NCBI GenBank assembly: GCA_040386355.1
Contig: JAZKFP010000056.1
Location: forward strand, 1 to 64,000
Reading direction: 5' to 3'
DNA: 64,000 bases
Source of the DNA: JAZKFP01 sp040386355
GTDB lineage: Bacteria; Pseudomonadota; Gammaproteobacteria; Pseudomonadales; UBA6940
The notes beneath the pieces are model-generated. The model saw only the letters and a list, made by a program, of their open reading frames with translations. It searched no databases and had not been told where the DNA came from. Of this stretch, positions 17,637 through 26,388 are shown piece after piece. Position 1 is the first letter of the stretch. Each line of letters opens with the position of its first letter. The position numbers and the translations under genes were made by a program.

Positions 17637-18631
17637 TGTTTAGCATACTACATTGGTTGCGTGAATCCGATCCCAAAGATTTACCTAATAATTGGATTTG
17701 GAATCAAATTGAAAAATCTGACTATTTAAAAGAACTTCTTGAAAAGAAGTTAATGAATCCAAATTTTGATCGCTGGATACATTATATTAAAAAATTGCCT
17801 AAGAATATTTCAGGTACATGGTCAGTTGAAAATCAACATATAAAAATTCATGTAGTTGAAAATGAGCAATTACTTGAATCTTGTTTGAAAGGATTGAGTC
17901 CTTGGCGTAAAGGTCCATTTCAAATTGGCAATCTACATATTAATACTGAATGGCGAAGTCAATTTAAATGGAACAGGTTGATTAATGGATTAAACCGAAA
18001 TCAACTTTTTTTAAAAAATAAAGCGATTTTAGATGTTGGTTCTGGAAATGGCTATTATGCATATAGAGCAATAGCAGAGGGCGCACAACGAATTGTCTGT
18101 ATTGATCCAAGTGATTTAGCCTGGATGCAATGGTCAGCTTTGCAAGGTTTTATTTCTCAGCAGCATCAACCTAATATTGAGTTTCTGCCGGTAGCTTTAG
18201 AAGATTATGTTGAATTAAATCAGGATAATTTTGATGTCGTTTTTTCAATGGGTGTTTTGTATCACCGGCGATCGCCATTAGATCATTTACGACACATATT
18301 TGAACGAACTCGCGTAGAGGGTTTTAGTGTTATCGAAACGTTAATTACAGATCAAGGATCACAACAATCTTTATTGCCCGAAAGTAATTACGCAAAAATG
18401 CGCAACGTATGGATGATTCCAAGTTTGGCAACGCTCAAAGAATGGATGCAAAAAATCGGTTGGAAAAATATTATGTGTGTCAGTCAATCAATTACTCAAA
18501 CCTATGAGCAACGCGCCACAGATTGGATGACATATGAAAGTTTACAAGATTTTTTAAATATGGAAGATCCGCGATTCACCTGTGAAGGGTTAAATGCGCC
18601 AATGCGGGTAATTATGGTTGGTAAACGCTAA
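17636..18631 (+). CDS. cmoB: tRNA U34 carboxymethyltransferase CmoB
   Basis: Transfers the carboxymethyl group of carboxy-SAM to 5-hydroxyuridine at tRNA position 34, giving cmo5U, which widens codon reading. Motifs are SPWRKGPF (88-95), INTEWRSQFKW (102-112), the SAM loop LDVGSGNGYYAYRA (132-145) and VVFSMGVLYHRRSPLDHL. Length 331 is typical. Start is GTG overlapping the upstream stop by one base. It works with CmoA (3335-4084 here). Downstream is a perfect hairpin at 18662 without a T run. Confidence 0.94.
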   Translation: MFSILHWLRESDPKDLPNNWIWNQIEKSDYLKELLEKKLMNPNFDRWIHYIKKLPKNISGTWSVENQHIKIHVVENEQLLESCLKGLSPWRKGPFQIGNLHINTEWRSQFKWNRLINGLNRNQLFLKNKAILDVGSGNGYYAYRAIAEGAQRIVCIDPSDLAWMQWSALQGFISQQHQPNIEFLPVALEDYVELNQDNFDVVFSMGVLYHRRSPLDHLRHIFERTRVEGFSVIETLITDQGSQQSLLPESNYAKMRNVWMIPSLATLKEWMQKIGWKNIMCVSQSITQTYEQRATDWMTYESLQDFLNMEDPRFTCEGLNAPMRVIMVGKR

Positions 18632-18661
18632 TATTCGATATAAAATACTACCTATTCATAA

Positions 18662-18687
18662 TGTCCGATACTGGAGCGTATCGGACA
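18662..18687. other. perfect 10-bp inverted repeat downstream of cmoB
   Basis: TGTCCGATAC, loop TGGAGC, GTATCGGACA. It is followed by AAAAA rather than T on the plus strand, so it is not a classical terminator for cmoB. It lies in the 261-bp gap before the recombinase gene and could be an operator, a recombination site or a Rho-dependent end. Confidence 0.55.
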
Positions 18688-18892
18688 AAAAGTAGTTGTT
18701 ATAGGGGTTATTACTACACCTCATTAAATATGGATTCTTGATTTACTTCCTATTCAAAATAATTAAATTGAATAACGTTAATTAAATCTTTTGTTCCTCA
18801 CTGCGCGTTACAATAAATTCTTTAGTTTTCAACCGGTAAGAATAATTACCAGTTTAGAAATAGTTCGACAGAAATTTTTCAAGGATTGTCCG

Positions 18893-20065
18893 ATGAAATC
18901 TTCTCAGCTTGAGTTCGTACCTATTTTTCCAGCCGCTGCTGATCTAAATGATTCTGAAGATTTTAATCATACATATTTTCATGCGAATGACTTTCAAGCT
19001 GCTCGTTTATTTTTGCTTAGTTATTCGAACAATGAAGCCACGTTTCGAGCTTATCGTTCTGAATTAGAAAAGTTCTGTCAGTGGTTATTTTTTTCAGCAC
19101 AAGTCCGATTGGCAGATGTACAGCCTGAAGATATTCGATCGTACGCAAATTTTTTAAGACGCCCACCGGTAAGTTGGACAAGCAAAATTCAACATCCAAG
19201 ATTTGTACAAAACCAAGGTCAAACTATTCCAAACCCAGACTGGCGCCCTTTTACACGCGCTGCAAAAGCTCAAGCTTCGCAAGAAACACTTGCTGCTTCT
19301 TTGCGACGCTTAAGCAGCTTGTATGAATTTTTGGTAGAAGAAAATTTTTGCGCTAAAAATCCGGTTAAACGTTTGCGTCAGAAAAATCAATTAATCACTC
19401 GCGTTCAAACCAAAGCGCAGGTTCGTCGATTATCCGATATGCAATGGGCATTTGTAATAGAGTTTGCAGAAAAACAAGCCAATGAAAATCCGCAATTAGA
19501 AAGAACATTATTTATTGTCAGTCTTCTGTATGGCATGTATTTACGAATTTCTGAACTAACCGTGAACGAACGTTGGTCACCACAAATGAGCCATTTCTGG
19601 CGAGACCAAGATAAACAGTGGTGGTTTAAAACAATTGGTAAAGGTAATAAAGAGCGTGACATTTCAGTGAGTGATACTGTGCTGGCTGCTCTAAGAAGAT
19701 ATCGCGAGCATTTGAATTTATCCCCCTTTCCCGTTCAAAATGAAGCTTTTCCGCTTGTGCCCTCTCATCAAAGCGGGCAGGGAATAAGTAGTTCCCGTCA
19801 GATTCGACGCTTAGTACAATGTTGCTTTGATGGGGCCTACGCATTAATGGTTGAAGAAGGTTTAGAGCAAGATGCCGAGGAATTAAAAGTTGCAACCGTG
19901 CATTGGTTGCGACATACCGGAATTTCTGATGATGTGAAACACCGTCCGCATGAACATGTGCGTGATGATGCCGGTCATAGCTCGAGCTTAATTACAGATC
20001 GTTATATTGATATCGATCGTCGTGAACGCCACGAATCAGCACGCAACAAACCCATGACACGTTAG
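18893..20065 (+). CDS. tyrosine recombinase / site-specific integrase
   Basis: Phage-integrase-type recombinase of 390 residues with all catalytic positions visible: Arg218 (YLRISEL), Lys250 (GKGNKERD), His337-x-x-Arg340 (HWLRHTG), His362 (DAGHSS) and Tyr371 (TDRYIDID). The N-terminal SAM-like core-binding domain is present (ATFRAYRSELEKFCQWL). AAGGA seven bases before the ATG at 18893 fixes the start; the longer frame to 18791 lacks such a site. It is larger than XerC/XerD (about 300) because of inserts near residues 95-130 and 265-295. No attachment-site duplication, tRNA or other mobile genes are adjacent, so it may be a domesticated chromosomal recombinase. The next gene starts nine bases later. 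Confidence 0.88.
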   Translation: MKSSQLEFVPIFPAAADLNDSEDFNHTYFHANDFQAARLFLLSYSNNEATFRAYRSELEKFCQWLFFSAQVRLADVQPEDIRSYANFLRRPPVSWTSKIQHPRFVQNQGQTIPNPDWRPFTRAAKAQASQETLAASLRRLSSLYEFLVEENFCAKNPVKRLRQKNQLITRVQTKAQVRRLSDMQWAFVIEFAEKQANENPQLERTLFIVSLLYGMYLRISELTVNERWSPQMSHFWRDQDKQWWFKTIGKGNKERDISVSDTVLAALRRYREHLNLSPFPVQNEAFPLVPSHQSGQGISSSRQIRRLVQCCFDGAYALMVEEGLEQDAEELKVATVHWLRHTGISDDVKHRPHEHVRDDAGHSSSLITDRYIDIDRRERHESARNKPMTR

Positions 20066-20073
20066 GAATAAAT

Positions 20074-21753
20074 ATGTCTCGTAAACTTTTCTCTATCGTT
20101 TTAGTACGAAATTTTATTTTTATTTTCGGAATTTTGTTAGCTTCTTATGTTCAAGCTAATGAAAATTATGCAGTTGCCAGCGCACATCCCTTGGCAACTC
20201 AAGCTGGAATTAAAATTCTTGAAGATGGCGGGAATGCATTTGATGCAGCAATTTCAGTAGCTGCAGTATTAGGTGTTGTCGAACCGTACAGTGCAGGTTT
20301 AGGCGGCGGTGGTTTTTGGTTATTATATGATGCTGAAAAGAAACGCTATGTCATGGTTGATGCACGTGAGCGAGCCCCACTTTCCTCTACAGAAAACATG
20401 TATCAAAATTCCGATGGATCGGTAAATCGAGAACTTGCAACTAATGGAGCAAAAGCCGCTGCAATTCCAGGGCAAGCTGCAGCCTTTGCTCATCTAGCCA
20501 AAAATTATGGAAAACGATCATTAAAAAAAGTATTGAAGCCTGCAATTCATGCAGCCAATGATGGATTTAAAGTAGAAGAAGTTTATCAAGGCATGGTCGA
20601 AAGTCGGCTAGCAACGTTACAAAAATATGAAAGCTCTGCAAGTCAATTTTTATCAAAAAATACTGTTCCATCTAATGATTCAAAAATTAAACAGCCATAC
20701 CTAGCACATACGCTGCAACAGCTTGCACAAGATGGACATGATGGTTTTTATACGGGAAAAGTTGCAAAAGAACTAGTACGTTCTGTACGGCAAGCTGGAG
20801 GAATTTGGACCGAAAAAGACTTAACCGATTATAAAATAGTTGAACGTGCACCCATTCAATTTAATTATAAAAATGCAAAAATTATTTCTGCATCGCTTCC
20901 CTCTTCTGGTGGTTTGCTAATTGCCTCAATGATGCACATGTTAGAACCCTATTCATTGAAAGAATTATCTTCCACACAACGCGTACATTTATTGACTGAA
21001 ATTATGAAACGCGGATATCGACAACGTAACGCCTGGTTAGGTGATTCCGATTTTGTACAAGTACCTTATGAAAAGTTTTTAAATAAAGAATTTGCTTTAA
21101 ATAATATGAAAGATTTTAACTGGAAGGCTGCGTCGAATTTACAACCAATAACTATTGATAAAAAGCAAGGCGAACACACGACACATTTTTCTATTTTAGA
21201 TAGCTATGGAAATCGAGTTTCAGCAACACTCAGCATCAATCTACCTTTTGGATCTGGATTCGTAGCAGGCAAAACGGGTGTGTTGTTAAATAACGAGATG
21301 GATGATTTTGATGCTGCGTCTCAAGTTGCAAATGCTTACGGATTTGTTGGACAAGGTGCTAATAAAATCGAACCTGGTAAACGACCTCTTTCTTCAATGT
21401 CGCCAACCTTTATTGAAACGGATGATTGGATTGGAATTTTGGGTACGCCTGGTGGAAGTCGAATTATTAGTATGGTGTTTCATGGCATACTTGCCGCACT
21501 TGAAAACAAGCCCGTTGCAGAATGGGTTGCACAGCCTCGTTATCATCATCAGTTTTTACCGAATGAAATTCAATTTGAACCAGATGCTTTTTCAATAGAT
21601 TTACAAAATAGCTTAAAGCAAATTGGCCATCCAATAAGCCAGATAGATCTAGGCTATGGAAATATGCACGCTATTCAAATGAATTTAAAAACCAAAAAAG
21701 TAATAGCCGCCAGTGATCCACGTAAAATAGGCTTAGCGATTGTTAAAAATTAA
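20074..21753 (+). CDS. ggt: gamma-glutamyltransferase
   Basis: N-terminal nucleophile hydrolase that cleaves glutathione and transfers gamma-glutamyl groups in the periplasm. A signal peptide runs to about residue 28 (YVQA|NE). The proenzyme cleaves itself before the nucleophile Thr in GEHTTHFS (T369), and the glycine loops AGLGGGGFW (74-82) and PLSSMSPT are present. Length 559 is normal. It begins eight bases after the integrase stop, suggesting shared transcription, although a functional link is unlikely. Together with gor and the GCS2-type ligase in this window it adds to thiol metabolism. High confidence. Confidence 0.94.
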   Translation: MSRKLFSIVLVRNFIFIFGILLASYVQANENYAVASAHPLATQAGIKILEDGGNAFDAAISVAAVLGVVEPYSAGLGGGGFWLLYDAEKKRYVMVDARERAPLSSTENMYQNSDGSVNRELATNGAKAAAIPGQAAAFAHLAKNYGKRSLKKVLKPAIHAANDGFKVEEVYQGMVESRLATLQKYESSASQFLSKNTVPSNDSKIKQPYLAHTLQQLAQDGHDGFYTGKVAKELVRSVRQAGGIWTEKDLTDYKIVERAPIQFNYKNAKIISASLPSSGGLLIASMMHMLEPYSLKELSSTQRVHLLTEIMKRGYRQRNAWLGDSDFVQVPYEKFLNKEFALNNMKDFNWKAASNLQPITIDKKQGEHTTHFSILDSYGNRVSATLSINLPFGSGFVAGKTGVLLNNEMDDFDAASQVANAYGFVGQGANKIEPGKRPLSSMSPTFIETDDWIGILGTPGGSRIISMVFHGILAALENKPVAEWVAQPRYHHQFLPNEIQFEPDAFSIDLQNSLKQIGHPISQIDLGYGNMHAIQMNLKTKKVIAASDPRKIGLAIVKN

Positions 21754-21781
21754 TTATTAAAATAAAACGAATGGGAAAAAT

Positions 21782-23215
21782 ATGGGCTCATTTCAAAATT
21801 GGTTCAGTGTTATTTCTGTTCTAGTTTCTTTTACAACGATATTTCACATTGCTTTATACAAGAGAAATTCTAGCTCTGCGGTAACGTGGACAGTTTTTAT
21901 TTTATTAACTCCGCTAGTCGGTTCATTGATCTATGCCATTTTTGGAATTAATCGAATTAATAGGCGGTTAAAACGAAGCGGTCATTTAAAAAAGTCTGAA
22001 TTTACCAATATTCAAACATTACCTGTTCCGTTACCTTACGAACGATATCCTGAGTTATGGAAAGCCGGACATTATTTGGGATTACATGACGTCTATTCGC
22101 CGATAAAAATTTATCCTTTTTTAAAACCGAGAGATGCGGTTGATGCAATGTTGAGTGGCATTTCAAATGCAAAACTTTCAATCACTTTGCTTACTTATAT
22201 TTTTAATGATGATCCTATTGGTTTACTTTTTATTAATGCGTTAAAAAATGCGGCAGAGCGTGGCGTAGAAATTAAATTACTTTGTGATGACGTTGGATCG
22301 GGACCAAGCAAATCTTTATTATATAAAAAATTACATCATCCTAAAATTACTATAGCTTTTTTCTTGCCAGTTCTTGTACATACTCGATTTTCTAATATGC
22401 GAAATCATCGGAAATTAATGATTGTCGATGGAAAAACTGGTTTTACTGGCGGCATGAATATCGCTGGAATGTATGATAAATCGTGGAGAAAAGAAAATCT
22501 TAACGATGATTTAAGACTAAGTCCCGACACACACTATCAAGTTGAAGGTCCGGTTGTTGCCCATTTACAACGGATATTTGAAGAAGATTGGTTTTTTACC
22601 ACGGAAGAAAAATTAACAAATTCTATTTATTGGCAAACGGTTGAAATAACCACACATTCAACTGAAGGTTCTGTATGTCGAGTTATTGCGAGTGGGCCAA
22701 GCGATGATCGAAATTTATCGCGTTGGCATTATTTAACTCTGATTCAATGTGCAAGAAAATCTATTATTATTCAAAGCCCTTATTTTTCACCAGACCAAGC
22801 TATTCTCGATGCGCTTAGCACTGCTGCTTTACGGGGTGTACGAGTTGATATTTTAATACCACAAAACAGCGATTACAGTTTTATTCGATGGGTTATCCAA
22901 GAAATTGTGGGTGGACTGCTGCAATATGGTGTTCACATTTGGTGGATACCAGGTGGTTTTGATCATACCAAAGCATTGCTTATCGACGATGAAATAGTCG
23001 TTATTGGATCTGCAAATTGGGATGCACGTAGTTTACGAATTAATTTTGAATTGAACTTAGAAATTTTAGATGACGAGTTTGCGAAAACAATGCATACGTT
23101 TTTAATTGAAAATAGAAATAAATCTACTATTTATACTATTGAAATGCATCAAAATAGAACGAAATCAATCAAGTTGAGAGATGGAATCTCCCGACTTTTA
23201 ACACCATTTTTATAA
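21782..23215 (+). CDS. cls: cardiolipin synthase (phospholipase D type)
   Basis: Membrane enzyme condensing two phosphatidylglycerols into cardiolipin. Two N-terminal hydrophobic segments (PLDc_N region, about 8-25 and 34-56) precede two HKD motifs: H209-K211-D216 in NHRKLMIVDGKTGFTGG, and H395-K397-D402 in DHTKALLIDD, each followed by the GS/GG signature (IGSANWDARS). Length 477 fits ClsA. It starts 28 bases after ggt on the same strand, and corA follows at 25 bases, so 18893-24193 looks like one transcription unit of functionally mixed genes. Confidence 0.93.
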   Translation: MGSFQNWFSVISVLVSFTTIFHIALYKRNSSSAVTWTVFILLTPLVGSLIYAIFGINRINRRLKRSGHLKKSEFTNIQTLPVPLPYERYPELWKAGHYLGLHDVYSPIKIYPFLKPRDAVDAMLSGISNAKLSITLLTYIFNDDPIGLLFINALKNAAERGVEIKLLCDDVGSGPSKSLLYKKLHHPKITIAFFLPVLVHTRFSNMRNHRKLMIVDGKTGFTGGMNIAGMYDKSWRKENLNDDLRLSPDTHYQVEGPVVAHLQRIFEEDWFFTTEEKLTNSIYWQTVEITTHSTEGSVCRVIASGPSDDRNLSRWHYLTLIQCARKSIIIQSPYFSPDQAILDALSTAALRGVRVDILIPQNSDYSFIRWVIQEIVGGLLQYGVHIWWIPGGFDHTKALLIDDEIVVIGSANWDARSLRINFELNLEILDDEFAKTMHTFLIENRNKSTIYTIEMHQNRTKSIKLRDGISRLLTPFL

Positions 23216-23239
23216 ATAATTTTTTAACTGAGTTTAATT

Positions 23240-24193
23240 ATGCTAAGAGCTTTTACTATTCATAATGGTACAATTCGGGAGCAAGATATTCCTGAAGCAA
23301 CACGTGAACAAGTAATTTCTAATGCTGCATGGATCGATGCGCAAGATCCTTCAGAAGATGAACGAGATTTATTAAAACGTTTATTACGAACTGAATTACC
23401 TGAATCTGAAGAAGTGGAAGAAATTGAAGCATCCGCTCGTTATTTTACAGATTCGACTGGCATTCATGTGCATTCGTTATTTTTATCGTATAGCGAGGGC
23501 CGTCATAACACCGTTACGGTGGCGTGTATTTTACAACCACAACGTTTAATTACGGTTCGTGAAAGTGATCTTGCAGATTTTCGTTTATTTCGTATGCGTG
23601 CACGGCGCGGACAAGTTGAAAGTTATAATCCCCAAGGTTTATTAGTTACTTTATTTGAACAAAAAGTTGAAAATCTTGCGGATGCTTTAGAAGATATTCA
23701 CCGTAAATTAGAGCAAGTGAGTTATTTGGTATTAGAAAATGAAGACGCAGAATTAGAAGATGCAATTGATCAATTAGCAAAATTAGAAGACAGTAATGGA
23801 AAAATTCGTTTGTGTTTAATGGACACACAACGCTCAGTTTCATTTTTACAACGTCATTTACGCCAACAACCAGAATTACAAGAAAGCTGTCGAGAAATTA
23901 TGCGGGATGTGGATACTTTAATGACACATACAGCTTTTTTATTCGACAAAATAAACTTTTTAATGGATTCAACCCAAGGTTTTATTAATATTGAACAGAA
24001 TCAAATTATTAAAATCTTTTCAATTGCTGCAGTTGTTTTTTTACCGCCAACATTGGTGGCAAGTATTTATGGGATGAATTTTAAATTTATGCCGGAGCTT
24101 AATTGGTTGGGTGGATATCCGTGGGCTTTGGTATTAATGATACTTTCTGGAATTGCTCCGTACGCATATTTTAAACGCAAAGGTTGGTTGTGA
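23240..24193 (+). CDS. corA: CorA-family magnesium/cobalt transporter
   Basis: Pentameric inner-membrane divalent-cation channel. The 317-residue protein has a long acidic and helical cytoplasmic N-terminus and two C-terminal membrane helices (VVFLPPTLVASIY and ALVLMILSGIAPYAYF). The signature YGMNF (GMN 278-280) ends the first helix. The basic C-terminus KRKGW matches CorA. Last gene of the plus-strand run; repeats begin directly after its stop. Confidence 0.93.
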   Translation: MLRAFTIHNGTIREQDIPEATREQVISNAAWIDAQDPSEDERDLLKRLLRTELPESEEVEEIEASARYFTDSTGIHVHSLFLSYSEGRHNTVTVACILQPQRLITVRESDLADFRLFRMRARRGQVESYNPQGLLVTLFEQKVENLADALEDIHRKLEQVSYLVLENEDAELEDAIDQLAKLEDSNGKIRLCLMDTQRSVSFLQRHLRQQPELQESCREIMRDVDTLMTHTAFLFDKINFLMDSTQGFINIEQNQIIKIFSIAAVVFLPPTLVASIYGMNFKFMPELNWLGGYPWALVLMILSGIAPYAYFKRKGWL

Positions 24194-24204
24194 CTTAGAC
24201 ACAA

Positions 24205-24360
24205 ATGAGATTTCTTAAAAAACTTTTCAAATATTCACTCAGTAACATGCAGCGTTTAACACGGGCGAATGATTATTCGCCCCTACAAATAATCATCAAT
24301 TTCCTAAAAAAATTTAAATTTTTAACGGTGATCGTAGGGGCGAATAATTATTCGCCCGTA
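24205..24360. repeat. palindromic composite repeat, family B copy 1
   Basis: Two near-identical palindromic blocks, ACGGGCGAATGATTATTCGC... (24261-24286) and its inverse ending CGAATAATTATTCGCCCGT (24334-24359), form 26-bp inverted repeats with one mismatch. They flank an AT-rich centre that is itself symmetric (AAATTTAAATTT). The left flank ATGAGATTTCTTAAAAAAC...GCAGCGTTTAACAC recurs at 37950 and, inverted, at 26285-26345. It could fold into a cruciform-like RNA and may end corA transcripts. Confidence 0.75.
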
Positions 24361-24368
24361 TTCTTCGA

Positions 24369-24566
24369 TATATACCCGTAGCGAATGAAAATTAGGTGTT
24401 TATCATGATCTTTCTTCCCGCTTGCTTTGTTGCCTGCTCGAACGCGTCACAGCGTTCTCGCTGCGTAAAGCTTTGGCTACGCAGCGTCAAGACGTCGTGC
24501 AACCGAAAAAAATATTCATGCTTCACCGTTTCATTTGACCTAAAATTCAAACGCTACGGGTATATA
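24369..24566. mobile_element. MITE-like element, family A copy 3 (198 bp)
   Basis: Terminal inverted repeats of about 29 bp begin TATATACCCGTAGCG on both strands; the two ends differ at four positions. The interior matches copies 2 and 4 (ATGATCTTT, TGCGTAAAGCTTTGG, CTTCATGC-type blocks). It sits immediately right of the family B copy and ends ten bases before the dbpA stop. No coding sequence. With the family B copy it fills the 382-bp gap between corA and dbpA. Confidence 0.85.
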
Positions 24567-24575
24567 GCTGCTTTA

Positions 24576-25949
24576 TTATTTCAAACTATGTATTCTAAAT
24601 TTACGACCTTTAATATTTTCGCTTTGCAGTTTTTTTAAAGTGCCTGCGATTAATGTTTGAGAAATCGCAACATAGGAGCGTGTTGGAAAAATATCAATTT
24701 TTCCTATATCTGTTGCAGATAATTCGCAAGCTCCCGTTAAAGCACCTAATATATCTCCAGGTCGAAGTTTGTCTTGTCTTCCTGCATCTATTACCAAAGT
24801 TTTCATTAAAGCTTTTGGTAAATTTTCCTGAGTATTTTCTTTTGGTAAGTTTTTCCAATTAATTACATATTCATTCGCTTGTTCAATTTTTGTTAAACGT
24901 CCCATTTCTGAAGGCGCGACCAAACAGCAAGCTAATCCTGTTTCTCCTGCTCTGCCGGTACGTCCAATACGATGTACATGTAATTCTGCATCTTCAGATA
25001 ATTCGAATAACACAACCATTGGTAATGATTTAATATCTAAACCACGCGCTGCAACATCGGTTGCAACCATAACGCGACAACTTCCATTTGCAAATTGCAC
25101 TAGTGTTTCATCTCGATCACGTTGCTCTAAATCACCTTGTAATTCCAAAGCAGGCACACCGAGTTTCCATAATCGATCGGTTACATCTTTTACATCAATT
25201 TTAGTATTACAAAAAATCAAACATCGTTCAGGCTGAAATTTAATTAATAATTTAATGACGGCTTGTTCTTTATCTTGTATTTCTACTTTATAAAATTGTT
25301 GCTGAATAACGCTGTTATCATGTTGACTAGTCGTATGAATTTTTACAGGATCGTTTTGAAATTCTTTGCTGATTTCTAAAATAGCTTCAGGATAAGTTGC
25401 AGAAAACAACCAGGTCTTACGATGAGAGGGCGTTTGCTGCAAAATATTTTTTACGGAATCTAAAAACCCCATGTCTAACATGCGATCTGCTTCATCGAGA
25501 ATAACTGTTTGCAACGCATCAAATTTTAAAGCTTGTTTATTAAGTAGATCTTGAATGCGTCCTGGGGTGCCCACAATAATATGCGGTTCATGTACTAACG
25601 ACGTCAATTGCGTATGAACTGGAATTCCGCCACACAAACTTAATACTTTAATATTTGGAATAAAACGCGCAACAGCTCGAATTTCTTTTGCAACTTGATC
25701 TGCTAATTCCCGAGTTGGACAAAGTACCAGGCTTTGTAATCTACTTAAGTCAGGTTTTAGCTTAAACAGTAAAGCTAGTGAAAAAGCTACTGTTTTACCG
25801 CTGCCAGTTTTAGCTTGTGCCAATATATCTTGATCAGCCAACATCACAGGTAATGCTTGTGCTTGAATTTCAGTGCTTTCACTAAAACCTAAAACTTCAA
25901 TTGCTTGTAGTAAACGTGGTTCAGTAATAAGTTCGTTAAAATTTTGCAT
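24576..25949 (-). CDS. dbpA: DEAD-box ATP-dependent RNA helicase DbpA
   Basis: RNA helicase that binds hairpin 92 of 23S rRNA and acts in late 50S assembly. Motifs: Q-motif area TEIQAQALP, Walker A AKTGSGKT (46-53), CPTRELA, GTPGR, DEAD (152-155), SAT, and HRIGRTGRAGETG. The C-terminal RNA-binding domain typical of DbpA is present: KLRPGDILGALTGACEL, IGKIDIFPTRSYVAI. Length 457 fits. Minus strand, flanked on both sides by repeat elements, so monocistronic. Confidence 0.94.
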   Translation of the reverse strand: MQNFNELITEPRLLQAIEVLGFSESTEIQAQALPVMLADQDILAQAKTGSGKTVAFSLALLFKLKPDLSRLQSLVLCPTRELADQVAKEIRAVARFIPNIKVLSLCGGIPVHTQLTSLVHEPHIIVGTPGRIQDLLNKQALKFDALQTVILDEADRMLDMGFLDSVKNILQQTPSHRKTWLFSATYPEAILEISKEFQNDPVKIHTTSQHDNSVIQQQFYKVEIQDKEQAVIKLLIKFQPERCLIFCNTKIDVKDVTDRLWKLGVPALELQGDLEQRDRDETLVQFANGSCRVMVATDVAARGLDIKSLPMVVLFELSEDAELHVHRIGRTGRAGETGLACCLVAPSEMGRLTKIEQANEYVINWKNLPKENTQENLPKALMKTLVIDAGRQDKLRPGDILGALTGACELSATDIGKIDIFPTRSYVAISQTLIAGTLKKLQSENIKGRKFRIHSLK

Positions 25950-25999
25950 GAAAATGTATTTAATACCTATTTAAAAATTTATTAATATTGTATTTTCGA

Positions 26000-26353
26000 A
26001 TATGCTTAAAATGTTTTTACGGACGAAAAATGTTTCGCCCCTACACACTAACCATCAGGTGTTGGTAAATAAATTATGTATATACCAAACGCATATGAAT
26101 TTTCCCGGTTGTTGCATAGCTCACTCGCCTGCTCACAGGCTCCGCGGGCTTATTTCGCATGCGCCTACGGGAAAACCAATCTGCATTCGGTATAGATCTA
26201 CATGAATTTCTTATGATACCTAAACTAACCATAACCCCATATCTTCAACGAATTATGTAGGGGCGAAACATCTTTCGCCCATGTTGAACGCTGCCTATTG
26301 CCTAGTAATCATTAGAAAAGTGTTTTAGGAAATTTCTTATGCGTTGGGTATAT
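26000..26353. repeat. palindromic composite repeat, family B copy 2, with nested insertion
   Basis: Left block GGACGAAAAATGTTTCGCCCC (26021-26041) is inverted by GGGGCGAAACATCTTTCGCCC (26260-26280). The right flank TTGAACGCTGCCTATTG...GAAAAGTGTTTTAGGAAATTTCTTATGCG matches, inverted, the left flank of the copy at 37930. A family C element (26081-26194) is inserted in the middle. These account for nearly all of the 439-bp gap between dbpA and the TerC-like gene. Confidence 0.75.
26081..26194. mobile_element. small inverted-repeat element, family C (114 bp), nested in family B
   Basis: Ends TATACCAAACGCATATGAAT and CTGCATTCGGTATA form an imperfect terminal inverted repeat; inner arms TTTTCCCG and CGGGAAAA pair too. 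The centre has a GC-rich hairpin (GAGCC-type CTCACAGGCTCCGCGGG). Related copies at 7197-7295 and 7926-7983. The outer ends of family B (38145-38163, 26336-26353) carry the same terminal motif, so families B and C probably share a mobilising activity. Confidence 0.7.
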
Positions 26354-26388
26354 CAATATGACGAGCCTCAAATTATTTCACATAATTA

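Noticed and set aside
18662..18687. Perfect hairpin as the cmoB terminator
   Set aside because: Followed by A rather than T on the plus strand, so not an intrinsic terminator; kept as an inverted repeat only.
24205..24360. Possible CRISPR array from repeated GGGCGAA blocks
   Set aside because: Only two inverted, not direct, repeats per locus; no regular spacers and no cas genes.
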